The position numbers were made by a program, and so were the translations under genes. A stretch of DNA of 64,000 nt from the NCBI GenBank assembly GCA_003833135.1, contig QZLH01000531.1, positions 9,593 to 73,592 of the forward strand, given 5' to 3'. The DNA comes from Oehlia diaphana (lineage: Eukaryota > Glomeromycota > Glomeromycetes > Glomerales > Glomeraceae). The notes below the pieces were generated by a model. It worked only from the letters and a program-made list of their open reading frames with translations. It did not search any database and was not told where the DNA came from. Below are positions 1 through 11,586 of this stretch, piece after piece; positions within the stretch are counted from its first letter, which is position 1; the number at the start of each line of letters is the position of its first letter.

Positions 1-175
1 TTATTAATAAAGGGTGTAAGAAATGACAACTGAGTAAACTGACAAGTTTATAATCGGATCAATGTAGAAGAAACAAAAAATAAAAAAAAAAATTTGTGAT
101 ACAGTAAAAAAAGATTATCAGTTGGCCAATCACGAAATAAATAGTTAGATCAGTAAATCAGTTCGATAAATGATA

Positions 176-318
176 AAACTGATACCGAAAACCGAAATTA
201 CTGAACCGATCAGTAAATTACCGAGGTGTTCGGTCAGTAATTTTTGATGAAATTACTGACCGAAAACCGAAAACCAATCGGTTCGGTTCGGTAATTACCG
301 AAACTGATCGGAACCCTA
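176..318. repeat. Repeat rich in CGGTAATT/ACCGAA motifs, probably one end of a MITE
   Basis: The stretch is made of closely spaced direct and inverted copies of motifs such as ACCGAA, CGGTAATT and AATTACTGA, quite unlike the AT-rich DNA around it. It ends in ACTGATCGGAACCCT, which has the look of a terminal inverted repeat. The matching left end is not visible, so this may be a truncated element or one running off the window. It codes for nothing visible. Confidence 0.5.
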
Positions 319-3317
319 TTTGTCAGAAATTTGGACTAAAAAAAAAGTAAGGGAGTGGTGGAATTATCATAAGGACAAATAAAATGTGCTTTTTTCCTAA
401 TAAAAAAATATTTATTTGTATTAGTTATACGCTTAATTTAACTAATATTATTGCAATAAACCAAAAAATCTGCAATTGTCATAAAAATTACTATCCCAAT
501 TACATTTTTACGCTTAAGTAACTTGATCGGACATAAAAAATTACATATAATTAATATAAAATAAAGTTTAACGTTTGTTTAAGGGTTGCATCTGGAAGAT
601 ATAACCAAAAAAATAGGAGAAAAGCAACTATAATAAAGTTTTTTGTAAAAGTATTGTATTATGAAAAAAACATTGAAGAGTGTAGACAAAAATATAAAAA
701 AAAGGTTCATTAAAATTTTTGCCACGTTGCATAAAAAAAAATCACGTTGTATTAATCATGACTATTTAGGTATTTTATTTGCTGATCAATTTTTAATTAG
801 TGATTGACATGTGAAATGACATTTCTGTTGACTGTTATAATAAATATTCAAATAGAGAAAAAAATATGGTAAGAAAAGTTTAGATTTCATTATATAAAAA
901 TTCTGATACTATTTTTGCAGATTAATTTCTCATCCAATTTTAATAATTAATCACATATCTAACTTATACAATATATGGCCAGAATGTAGATTAATTTGGC
1001 TGCAAAATTATGTGATGATCTGGCCAAATTAAAAAAATTTTTATAGGGTCATTTATCCTAATTAAGAAATTGCAGGCAAATTTGCCTGCAATACAGTTAA
1101 GAGATAATATTATATTAATGCTGTAATTTGTCTTTCTGCTTGCATATATGCACTATTTACTAGTCTAGCTTATGGTGATAAATTAGATAAAAATATTGCT
1201 TTTTTTTAAATAAAATTCTAAATACTTTACTGAAATTCCAATTTTTTTTTTACAATATTTTTACAGTATTTTTACAATATTAATATAAAAATAATAATAA
1301 AAAAATAAAATAATAATAAATTTTTTAACCTTTATAGTCTTATATAATTTGCATAATATTATAGTCTTAAAATCTTCTTTTTTTAATTTCTACAACTAAT
1401 GCTATTATACTTTTAATATAAGCAGCAAAGTCAGTAGAATCATAGTTTCTTTAGATTTAAGTTAAAAATTTTTTTTCATTAATTGGGTATATTTTACAAC
1501 CATAATTATAAAATATAAATATAGAAATGAATTTTTAGCAGGTTGATTTATTATAAACAATATATTTAAAAACATATTTTTTTAAAAAAAAACTCGTTAA
1601 TAAATAATTTAAAATTATTTTTAATAAAAAAATCATATAAAAATCTATAGAATTAAATTACAAATAAAACTACACTTATCATAAATATAAAAAATATCAC
1701 TTATAAAAAATCCATTTTGATGCAATAACTTTTTGAAAATTTTATCTATTTTTCAATCACTATATGCTTTTTTACTTATATAATTACATGTTTATTACTA
1801 CTTTCTAAAATTAAATTTTTTTTATTATTTTATTAAATGTAAATTTATTTTTGATTTATTTCTTTTAATTTTCTTTTTATTTTAATTATATATAAAAAAT
1901 ATTAGGAATTATCTAAAGATTTTTTATTTTATTTTAGTTTTATTATATATAAGATATTAAAGATTACTATTATATAAAAACTTTTTTTTATATCAAAATA
2001 TGAATAAATTGCAGCAAATAACAATTACAGATAAAAGAAAAAACATAAACATGACATATACAATAAATATAACAAAATACTTGGAAAATCTTTACTTTTA
2101 TTATTAGATAACAAATAATATATAATAAAAGGATCTTAGTCTATTGTATTTAAAGTACTAATGAGGGTACCTGAAAAAATAGGTATGATATAAAAAACTT
2201 AAGACTATTTGAATTAATACATTTAAAAGTTTCTTTTCTATAAAGTTTAGGACTAATATTAATTAGATCATTTTTTTAAGTTTTAATTATTGTCTTATAA
2301 TATAAATTTTTATAGGTTTTGGTTGACTCTTAATATGAATTTATAGTATTACTATTTCATAAAGAAAAGTAAAAAACTTTTTTGCTTTTTTGAGAAGAGC
2401 CTTGTATCTCTAATATTAAAAATGAATACATTTTAGAGAAACACAGCACAAATATAGGAAGAATCGACAATTTATTTTACTAGTTACAGTTTTCAAAATT
2501 AGTTAACACTTTTTTACAAGGATTTGGTTAAAAAACTCAGGAAGATGTTTAATTTAGAAGTTTTTTTACTAGCATTTTATATAAAATCTTTTTATCAAAG
2601 TTTGAAAAGTTGATAGAAATGTTTAATTTTAAAGAGTCTAATTTTGGAAAAATATGGTAGCAAGAATCAACAATTTATAATAAATTTTAATGATCATTTA
2701 ATTGATTTCTTATAAAAATTTGGCAGTGATGAATCTCTTAAAAAAATTACATTTAATAAGAATTATTTACATTTTTTTAAAATATTTTATGGTAGAAATA
2801 GCTGTATATGTCTACAGTCTGGACAAGAGAAGTGCAATTAAGCTGGCTGCTATTTTTATATTTGTAACATAGATTGAAAAATTGTCTTTAAAAACAAGAT
2901 TTATATGTATTTATTTTAGTGTAATTTCAGAGTAGAATTTAGGCACTTTAGCCAAAGTAAATTGAATATTAATAATATTATTATAAAAAAATACTTGGTC
3001 CTGTTAAACAACTTTACCTTGGCTTTTAAAGGTTTTTTTCATGTTTTTAATTTGATCTATCTATTAGATATACATAACAGTATCTATCCAAAAGTAGTTA
3101 AAAAAGAAACTTCTTTTAAAAAATAAAATTTATACATTAAGAAAAAAAATTGTCAGTGTTAAATTTTACATGTTTAATAACACATCATTTTTCAAAAATG
3201 ACATGCTCTAGCCTCTTAAATCTAATAAACAAAACATTCTTTTTGAAAAATCTAAAAAAAGATTCTATGATGTTCTTTTATCAGTCTAATTAAAAAACAA
3301 TATAATAAAATAAAAGT
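319..3317. other. AT-rich intergenic stretch, no gene seen
   Basis: About 3 kb of very AT-rich DNA with stops in all frames. Apart from a perfect 24-bp palindrome at 1069-1092 (arms ATTGCAGGCAAA) I see no coding, RNA or mobile-element structure that I can support. It lies downstream of the 3' end of the Sfi1-like gene. Confidence 0.6.
1069..1092. repeat. Perfect 24-bp palindrome
   Basis: The 12-base arm ATTGCAGGCAAA is followed directly by its exact reverse complement. GC-containing palindromes of this length are unexpected in such AT-rich DNA. It could be two TIR tips left joined after loss of a MITE interior, or a protein-binding site; neither can be decided here. Confidence 0.6.
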
Positions 3318-6136
3318 TCAATTTTTATTTTTACTACATGACTTTTGTTTTGGCTTTACCAATTCTCGGTTGGTTTGCCCAATTTTTTTCCTACGCGTTT
3401 TTGCCGTCCAACTACGCCATTCTGTACAACATAAATTCAATAATTAAAAAAAAGTGACAGATTATAAACTTTACATTAGGAAATAAATAAATACCTCGCA
3501 GAACTTTAATTGCCAATTCCCTCTGCCTATATTTTTGTTTCCACTTCTGTAAGCACCTTAAAAAAAATTCAATTTCAATATCTCAAATATTAAAACGATT
3601 ATCTTGTCTAATTAATGCGAAAAAAAATCAATCTTACTTGCTATACCATTCAACAAAATATCGGTTTTTAAGTTGCATATCGATTTCTTTAATAATTTTT
3701 TGCCTTTTCCCATTTGCTCTTTTCCAATGTATAAAAGCATTTTTTATTAATTTCATATTATAATCATCCTAATAATAATAAAAAAAAAATCAATTGATTT
3801 GAAAGTGCAACTTCAGAAGAAAAAAAAATTGAAAATAATGATAATTTACTTCGGCCATTTCCGCTAATGAAATATTATTATTATACCGATCTCTCCATTT
3901 ATCAAAAACTCTTTGTGCCAAAGTGTCTTCAGTACCTTCTTCAATATAATTACATTTTTGTGAACTAGATATTAATTTATCTAATTTATCAAAATAATTA
4001 TCGTAATTAAAAAAAAAGTCAAAGGTAATAAATCCTTATAATTTCTTTAACGACCAAGTCACATTGAAATAATAAAAGGATATTCTCCACATATTAAAGT
4101 ATTTAGATAATAATGCATCTTGATTAGCCCCATTTAATAAATTATAAATGAATTTTAATCTCCATATTTTAAAATTTTCAATTAAGATTTCTTTATTTTT
4201 TGTTTTTGTTTTATATTTTGATGACCATTTTGTGAAAAATTTATTAAGTAATCTTCCACAACATTGATTTTTATATCTTTTAGCTAACTGAATATGATTA
4301 TCAATATGTTGTATCCTTAAAAAAAGATAAAAGAATTATGACTTTATTTTTATTAAAAAGAGTACGAAAACAAAAAATAATAACTAACCGGCAAAGCCAT
4401 CTTTCAAAGTGACGCTTTAACAAATTCCTTTGTCCAATAAGCATAACTTGTTCTTCAATATAAGAAACTAGAAAAAAAAAACAATTATTATTATTAATTT
4501 AATAAATATGGACAAAATAGATTTCTTTACTTTACCATATTGCTTACGATGATACCACTTGATTAAATATTTTCTCGTAACAAGTTCTTTACATTTCTCA
4601 TCCGATAATTTTTGATTTACTAATTGTTTTTGATAATTATTTTTCAATTTATGAAAATAACTTTTTAGTAAATTTTTTTGATGAAAATTTATAGCTAATT
4701 TCCACTGTCTGATTCCTTTTGCGCGAAATGCTCGAATTTTTATTGTAAACCTAAACAAAAAGGAGAATAAAAAAAAATATTTTCATTTGTCAAAAAAGAA
4801 ACTTATTTGACTTAAACCTACCTGCTCCATTCTTTAAAACATATTCGTAATTTTTCTTTTAATCTCTCCATTTCTTGAAGATCATCATCTTCCTCATCAT
4901 CCGAGACAAAGAATGTTGTGTTATTGTTATTATTATTATTATTCGATATAGGACCATTCAATGCATTCTTTTCCAGTATTGAATAATCTCCCTTAAATAG
5001 AATTAAAATAGGTTTAGTATATTCATTCGAAAAATTTCGTTATAAATTTATAGGGATCGGTAATTATTGGTGAAAAATTGAGAAATGAATTCTATTAATA
5101 AATTCAATACTTTAATTTTTTCAATTCTCGATAAAATATTTAAATAGTGTTCTAGTATGCTTTTGACTTACCTTAAGCGTGTCTTCAGATTTACTACTTC
5201 CTTCAATATTAAAAAAATCTTTTCTCATAGGTGATCGTTTCTTATAATCAATAGTATTTGATATTCTACTCTCTGAAAAAACCTTTGTTGACGACTCGAC
5301 ACTCTAAATTATCATTATTAAATTAATATTTAATTTTTAAAGTGAATACATGAATGAAATTGGTAAAAAGGAACCCTCTAATCGCAAAACGTACCTCTTC
5401 AACATTATCATAGTTTTGTTCTAAAGCAATTTCATTTGCTTTAAAATTAATGTAATTATCAAAACTAGTATTTTCTATACCATTATCCAATGAAGACAAA
5501 GAAATATTACTCTCTATAGTGTAATCTGATTCAGACCCATCAGATTTATTAAATATCAAACTACACTGTTCAATATCTGATTTTAATCCGAGATCCTATA
5601 AATCAAGGAAACATGACTAAATGAGTATTAATCAATTATGATCAATTAATACTCTACTAGCCTCTTCAAAATTATAAATCAATTAATTTTTGGTCGTACC
5701 TTGATAGAATTTTCAAATTTTTCACCCCAATTATTTCCAGGTACTAAAGATAATTTTAATAAAAATTGATAATAAACTGTATCAATTTTAGCGTCAATTC
5801 TTCTTGTAGATAATACAACATCATAAGCTCTAAACAATGACATATACGAGAATGGTGTTATTTCTGTTAAACTACGTGAAGTGTACGTAGCTAAAGTTAT
5901 TATATCCGAAAGTATCTCGAGGTCTAACAAATAATTTAATAAATAAAGTACTTTAAAACATGAAAAAGAAACATTTTAAACCGTCACTTAAATTAATAAG
6001 TACCTCTGACGGTGTAAGTATCCCATGTTTGTTTTTGAATTTCCGGGTAACGCGACTGTTTGTGACACAGGTCATTTTGTGATAAACTTTGAGTATTTTG
6101 TTTTTTATTAGGAACGCGTTTATCAATATGGGCCAT
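3318..6136 (-). CDS. Sfi1-like spindle-pole/centrin-binding repeat protein, 12 predicted exons
   Basis: Predicted exons (minus strand): 6136-6004, 5923-5700, 5595-5395, 5303-5172, 4991-4822, 4750-4536, 4467-4389, 4315-4091, 3964-3850, 3768-3638, 3556-3495, 3421-3318. All phases agree and the stop is TGA at 3318-3320. The start MAHIDKR (6136) was chosen because an acidic/helical reading frame follows it without a break. The C-terminal half shows spaced helical motifs ending in Trp-Lys/Arg: RQWKLAI, KRHFERWLCR, NKFFTKWSSK, ENFKIWRLKF, SKYFNMWR, VFDKWRDRY, NAFIHWKRA, RYFVEWYSK, CLQKWKQKY, EWRSWTAK. This is the Sfi1 repeat pattern. In yeast Sfi1 these helices bind centrin (Cdc31) in the half-bridge of the spindle pole body. 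The middle has an Asn run and an acidic patch (DDEEDDD). Without the intron I place at 3965-4090, an in-frame TAA at 4036-4038 would stop the protein. Confidence 0.8.
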
Positions 6137-6718
6137 ATTGTTAAAAAAAAAATAAAGAAAAAAAATATTATACGAAAGAAAAAACCTTAGTTTGCGAAAA
6201 TACGAAAATAACACATACATATATATATTTTTACCCGCGGGAAAGAAGTTTTACAATTTAACCAATAGATGTTATTATAACACCCATCAAATTATCGCAT
6301 CACATGTCAAATTAATTTTTCCTTTAATATTACTTTAATATAAACTTATAAATCTTGTTGTTTAACTTGATAATGCATCCTAAGAAGTTTCCGCATTAAT
6401 ACTTCGTATATTAGTATATATTAAAAGTAAATTTTTAATAAACGGGACTCTAAACTTGTTAAGAGTAAAATGATCGGCGTATGCATATTAACCCAACCGG
6501 GTAACAACTAAATAAATATACATTTTATTATTAAAAAGGATTTATACATGCATGCAAAGTACAATAGTATTATTATATTATAAATATTATAATAATTTCA
6601 AATTTGTTTTCATTCATTCATATAAAGTGAATTGGTTTGAAGTTCGAACACATTTCTAAAAATATAAAAATATCTAAAAATTTTTGATAATTTTGATACT
6701 ATAATTTTATTTATTTAT
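6137..6718. other. Intergenic region between two minus-strand genes
   Basis: 580 bp of AT-rich DNA holding the 5' flank of the Sfi1-like gene and the 3' flank of the F-box gene. No further gene is seen. A stretch around 6470-6510 is less AT-rich and may belong to the promoter, but no clear element can be named. Confidence 0.5.
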
Positions 6719-9700
6719 TTATCTTTTCCAAATCCAGAAATTACCATGCCACTGTGAAGAATTTCCCCATCTTCCACAAATTCCAACAGGTAATAAAATA
6801 CCATCATAAATCCAACTATGTTTACCCTTATATGTTTTTACAAAATTTACATTCCCTTTCTCTGTAATAATTCCATGTTTAATTACAAACTCACCATGCT
6901 TATCAGATCCACTACCCGAAAATTCTTTTACTACCTTATCAGTAACACGAACGGGACTATAATCAATATGATTAAAATAATATACTTTACCCGATTCAGA
7001 TGGAGAGAATTCTAATGATGTAATGTCCATCGCTGATTCCCTCATTGGTGATGGTTGATTAGATTTATAATATAAATAATATCCACACCATTTCCCGCTA
7101 AAATCTTCACCAAATGGTTGAATTATTGTTCCTTCGGGTCCCAATTCTGATTTGTTGTAAACATTATTGAAAACATTAGAATCCGGTATAAGTTGAGGTG
7201 GAGGTACATATTCATCAAAGAATTCACTCGGATTCGATAAATTAAAAAAGTTCGTGTGGAAAAAGATGTGTATTGCCGACCCTGCGGATGCCGGAAGAAT
7301 TAATTGTTTATACCCTGTGTTCTCTAATTCTGGAAAAAACATATCAACGTTAATCATTGCATAATGAATGGTCCTCCAAAATGATTTATTTTTATTCAAA
7401 TCGATCGTAAGTTCGGGATGCCAAGAAATTAATATTGAGAGAATTTGTAAAGCAATAGATAGACATTGTATTTGATCTTCCATTTTATCCAATGATTGAA
7501 TTAAGCTCACTGCCAATTCTTTAACATTTGCTCCTAATAGTACTTCGCTATTCATTCCATCATTCTCTTGACAAATTTTCCAGATAATGTTTAAAATCTT
7601 TAATAATTCAGGATCATTATTCTGTTGAATCTTCCTTCGCGTTCTTATTCGATTTCGAATATTATCATTTACGAATAAGTCAAACAGCTCATTATCATCA
7701 TCATAATTATCAAACATATCATCCATCTCTTCGATTTCACTTTCATGATCTTGTGGAATCATTATATCATCATTTTCATCATGATTCGAAAGATTACTTT
7801 CATCATTATTTATTTCATGATCCGGCGATTCATCATTTTCATTTTCAATAATGGCATCTCCATTAGGAAGACCATTTTGTTGCTCAATATTAGCGTTCTC
7901 GATATTGATTTCAAACAATCCCACTTCCTCGTCTACATAATTCAATTCATCATTAACGGTGGTTTCACTCTGTAGATTAGTTTTTATATCATAATTAGGT
8001 AGATTAGTAATTTCGTCACCGTCATCGTCTTCTTCATAATCAGGTAAATCAATTTCTTGTTCATTAATAATTTCTTTTGAGGAACTCTCTACCTGGGTAA
8101 CATTGAAATCTTGCAAATTAATTGACGTATCGAAATCCTGTAATTGGGATAATCCTTCATTTTCATCATAATCTATTAAATTAGTTATGTTTTGATTATC
8201 TTCATAATCTTGTGGTTCCTCATTTTCGTCAAAATCAGGTAGATCATCATCTATTGATTCTGTGTAAACATTATCCGACAATTTAGACGAGGAAATTTCC
8301 TGTGGTTTTTGAAATATAGTTGAAGATTCTCCATAATTCTGTATTTGAGGTATACCTTCATGTAATTTAGATGATGATTCTTCATCATCAGGCAATTTAA
8401 AAGACTCTTCATCATCATCCAGTAATTTAGATGATTCATCATAATCTTGCAGAGTTACATTTAAATCACCATTAATTTCCGGATTTGAAAAATCTTGGGC
8501 CTTAGCAACATGAACAACCTCATTAGCAGAATTATTAGTATCTTTAACTAACACTTCACTATGTTGTATATCATTATCAATATTTTCAATATTTTCCATA
8601 GCGTTAGAAGCTTGAGTATCAATAATAAAATTATCCGACTCAATAGCATCTGAAGCAAATATGGAATCAAATTCAGGATCATCAAATTTGATTAAATCTT
8701 CACTTACAAAATCAAGTTCTTGAGACACACCATTAACATTAATAACTGAAGTGTTATCTATTCCAAAATTATCTTCGAATTTTGTTACATTTTCTCTTAG
8801 AAGTTCTTCATCTTTAGTGTCTTCTTTAAATATATCTTCGCTTACGATATCTATGTTTACGATATCTACGTTTTCGATATCTACGTTTACGATATCTTCT
8901 TTTACAATATCTTCTTTTATAGTACCTTCTTTTACGGTATCTTCTTTTACGGTATCTTCTTTCATGGTATCTTCTTTTACAGTATTTTCTTTTATGGTAT
9001 CTTCTTTAATAGAACCTTCTTCTACGATATCTTCCTTTACATCATCATCTTTTATGGAATCTCCAGCGGTAAACGTCATATCTTCCAGAGTGCTGTTTTC
9101 GAGTTCCTCACCACCTTCAAAGGTAAAATCTATGTTATCTCGTTCCATTTCTTCTGTTCGTGCTCCGTCTTTCTCGTTACCTATAAAATTAAATTCAACA
9201 TCAAAGTCAAATAGTTGATCGTCAACAATGTCATCAACTTGATCAGTTGAATCTAATGTTGAGCTATCAACGTTGTTAGTATTAATATCACTATCATTAT
9301 TAATCTCGTTTTCATCATCAAAATGAAGTTCCATAAAATCATCCAGATGTACAATTGTACTAAAGTCATCGGTTTCACCATCATCATCACTACTGGAAAC
9401 GAAAGGTGAAGGTAAAGGGGGTTTAACGTAATTTTTAACTTTATTTAATGAAATTTGACGTTCTTTATACAATTCTTTCCATACATTTCTACCGGTTTGT
9501 AACTTTACAAAACTAGAAGAGTTTTGTACTTGAGGAGATATACTTTCACCTTCACCTTCGCTTTCTGTGCCATTAAAAACGCTAACGCTATCTCCAATTA
9601 AATTATTATCGGTTATCCCAGCTCTAATAATAGCTTCAGAATCAAATTTTGCTTCAAAGGTTATTTGCCATAATAGTGCATCATTTGCTATTTTATAAAA

Positions 9701-10000
9701 TAATCGGTTAACTTGTGAAAGTATGGAAAGTTGTTTATGTGGCGAATATACCGTTGTTGGATACTTTACTGTATTTTGATTAGTTATAACAAAAGCGAGT
9801 ATATTAAAAATAGTTTCATTTGGAAGACGAGAAAAATAATTTGAAGTATCATATTCATGCGTAAAAGAACTAGGAGAACTAGGAGAACTAGGAGTAGATG
9901 AACTTTGAGTAGAAAGAGAAAAAAGAGCTAAAGTAGAAGCAGCGGTAGCAGCAGAAGTAGTAGCAATATTAAAAATATTATTATCTTGTAATATATCCAT
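6719..10000 (-). CDS. Large acidic F-box protein with pentapeptide repeats, 1093 aa, single exon
   Basis: An uninterrupted reading frame. After a Ser/Ala/Thr-rich leader, residues about 52-110 form an F-box (SRLPNETIFNIL, later LSQVNRLFYKIANDALLW), the module that docks on Skp1 in SCF ubiquitin ligases. Residues about 200-760 are highly acidic, low in complexity and probably disordered. About 315-395 carry a degenerate 5-residue repeat of the type KEDTV/KEDIV/KEGTI. Residues about 770-900 look helical. The last about 140 residues form a folded module beginning GKWCGYYLYYK and ending GRWGNSSQWHGNFWIWKR; that arrangement resembles the C-terminal beta-barrel-like module found in FBXO31-type and related fungal F-box proteins. 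The likely role is substrate adaptor of an SCF ligase; the substrate is unknown. F-box identity is good, the subfamily is inferred. Confidence 0.85.
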   Translation of the reverse strand: MDILQDNNIFNIATTSAATAASTLALFSLSTQSSSTPSSPSSPSSFTHEYDTSNYFSRLPNETIFNILAFVITNQNTVKYPTTVYSPHKQLSILSQVNRLFYKIANDALLWQITFEAKFDSEAIIRAGITDNNLIGDSVSVFNGTESEGEGESISPQVQNSSSFVKLQTGRNVWKELYKERQISLNKVKNYVKPPLPSPFVSSSDDDGETDDFSTIVHLDDFMELHFDDENEINNDSDINTNNVDSSTLDSTDQVDDIVDDQLFDFDVEFNFIGNEKDGARTEEMERDNIDFTFEGGEELENSTLEDMTFTAGDSIKDDDVKEDIVEEGSIKEDTIKENTVKEDTMKEDTVKEDTVKEGTIKEDIVKEDIVNVDIENVDIVNIDIVSEDIFKEDTKDEELLRENVTKFEDNFGIDNTSVINVNGVSQELDFVSEDLIKFDDPEFDSIFASDAIESDNFIIDTQASNAMENIENIDNDIQHSEVLVKDTNNSANEVVHVAKAQDFSNPEINGDLNVTLQDYDESSKLLDDDEESFKLPDDEESSSKLHEGIPQIQNYGESSTIFQKPQEISSSKLSDNVYTESIDDDLPDFDENEEPQDYEDNQNITNLIDYDENEGLSQLQDFDTSINLQDFNVTQVESSSKEIINEQEIDLPDYEEDDDGDEITNLPNYDIKTNLQSETTVNDELNYVDEEVGLFEINIENANIEQQNGLPNGDAIIENENDESPDHEINNDESNLSNHDENDDIMIPQDHESEIEEMDDMFDNYDDDNELFDLFVNDNIRNRIRTRRKIQQNNDPELLKILNIIWKICQENDGMNSEVLLGANVKELAVSLIQSLDKMEDQIQCLSIALQILSILISWHPELTIDLNKNKSFWRTIHYAMINVDMFFPELENTGYKQLILPASAGSAIHIFFHTNFFNLSNPSEFFDEYVPPPQLIPDSNVFNNVYNKSELGPEGTIIQPFGEDFSGKWCGYYLYYKSNQPSPMRESAMDITSLEFSPSESGKVYYFNHIDYSPVRVTDKVVKEFSGSGSDKHGEFVIKHGIITEKGNVNFVKTYKGKHSWIYDGILLPVGICGRWGNSSQWHGNFWIWKR

Positions 10001-10387
10001 TATTATTATTTTTAATACAAAACTAAAAAGCTAGAAGTCTATTAAAAAGAAAAATTTTTTTTTTAGAATTTGTTATTGTGGGAAATTTTCTCTAATATTT
10101 TATTTGTAATTTAAAAAAAACCCACAGTTAAACTTATTTAAGTTTAATATGGTCTTGTGAAGTTTGTAAGTTTGTATTCGTAAATTTTTTGTAATTTTTG
10201 TAATACTGCTCAACAAAAGACTCAACAAAACCCAATTTTGGGATAGATAAAAACTTTGCGTTCATATAACCTGCGCAAAAAAATGATTTTGTAGATTTCA
10301 CGTGAGATCAATAGGTTATAAATGGAATATAAAAAAAAAAGTCGAACGACGTAACTTTGGTCATTCTTTCTCTTTTTTTTTTGATTA
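10001..10387. promoter_or_regulatory. Shared divergent promoter region with a CACGTG site
   Basis: The F-box gene (minus) and the CCDC90-like gene (plus) are transcribed away from this 387-bp stretch. It contains T-rich tracts and one perfect palindromic E-box CACGTG at 10299-10304 inside TTCACGTGAGATCA, the core that bHLH factors bind in many fungi. No experimental evidence; only the motif and its position are seen. Confidence 0.4.
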
Positions 10388-11416
10388 ATGCGTAATACTA
10401 AATTTAAATTAATATCTAATATTATTCCAAGAATAATAAAATTTAATCAAACCAAAGGTATTATATATTTATAATTTTTTTTTCTATTTTACACTCTCAA
10501 AAAAATTAAAAGAAAAATAATTTCTTTAGTGCATTATGGAATACTTTACTCCTCCATAATTCAAAGACGTTTTGGTAATACAAATGCTAATAAAGTAGAA
10601 TATTTTGATACAAGTTCATTTGTAGAAAAATTGGAAAATGAAGGGTTAACAAGACAACAAAGTGAGGCTATAATGAATTCATTATCAGAAGTGATAAATA
10701 ATAGGTAATAATGCATATACGTATACGTGTACATATATGTACGTATGTATATTTGTTTTCAACAAAAAAAAAAGAGATTATTCTATTCTAAACGATCCTT
10801 ATCTTTTTCTTTAATCCCTATACTTATCTCATGATCTATAGCTTACGCAATGCAACAAGTGATTTTGTTATTCAATCGGATATAGACAAGGTGACATCAA
10901 AAAAAGAATTTTTCTTTTTCTTTTTAACTAGTATTAACTTTTTTTCTCAATTTTAGTCCATATATACTGCCAAAGTAGATATTTCAAAGTTGAAATCCGA
11001 ATTACAAATGGTAGAAAGAAGTGATTTCAATATGTTAAAAATTGAAAATGAAAGATTATTAACTGAAATTGATAAATTGAAACAAAAATTAAATGAAGAG
11101 GTTAAAAAAACTCAAGGGGGAGTAAAATTAGATATAAATTTAGAAAAAGGTAGAATTAGAGAAGAAACAAGTGGACTAGAATTAGAATTAACTAAGACTG
11201 GTACCAGAATTGAAGGCGAAATAGCTGGATTAAGAACTCAAATGGAAACAATTAAATCTCAAATTTTACAATATATGATTGGTACTTTAACTGGTGTTGG
11301 TGCTTTAATTTTAGGTAATTATCTGGTTTCATTTGAGGCTTGGTTTTTTTACAGTTTTAATCAATTTTTAAAAAAAATTTTCAATTTTTATAGCTTACTT
11401 GCGTATGTTTCGGTAA
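10388..11416 (+). CDS. CCDC90/MCUR1-family mitochondrial coiled-coil inner-membrane protein (Fmp32-like), 224 aa
   Basis: Five exons: 10388-10457, 10530-10704, 10842-10890, 10957-11314, 11394-11416; sum 675 nt with all phases consistent. The protein has the family order: basic N-terminal leader; conserved FDTSSFVEKLENEG..TRQQSEAIMNSL segment; long coiled coil (about residues 90-185, e.g. ENERLLTEIDKLKQKL and IEGEIAGLRTQMETIK); one C-terminal membrane helix (MIGTLTGVGALIL) and the short tail AYLRMFR. That tail appears only if the last intron (11315-11393) is spliced; reading through gives a longer and atypical end up to 11460, so I chose the spliced form. Members are mitochondrial inner-membrane proteins linked to respiratory-complex assembly (yeast Fmp32) and to calcium uniporter regulation (animal MCUR1). 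Which role applies here is not known. Confidence 0.85.
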
Positions 11417-11586
11417 ATTTACCGAGAATATTTAAGAGTATTAAGATTATTCTATACTAGATATATTAGATATATTTTATTTAAAATTAAAGATATACAA
11501 AAATTATTAATACAAAAATTATTAATAATAATAAAAAAAAAACTAAAGAATATCCCTTTTTCCCTATTTAAATAAAGTTCCTCAAT

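Noticed and set aside
8751..9218. A 155-codon Ser/Ile-rich open frame on the plus strand
   Set aside because: It is the antisense shadow of the KEDTV-repeat region of the F-box gene; its Ser/Ile repeats merely mirror the coding repeats.
11417..11460. Longer C-terminus of the CCDC90-like protein by reading through the last intron
   Set aside because: The spliced form ends in the family-typical AYLRMFR tail, whereas read-through adds an unrelated hydrophobic stretch.
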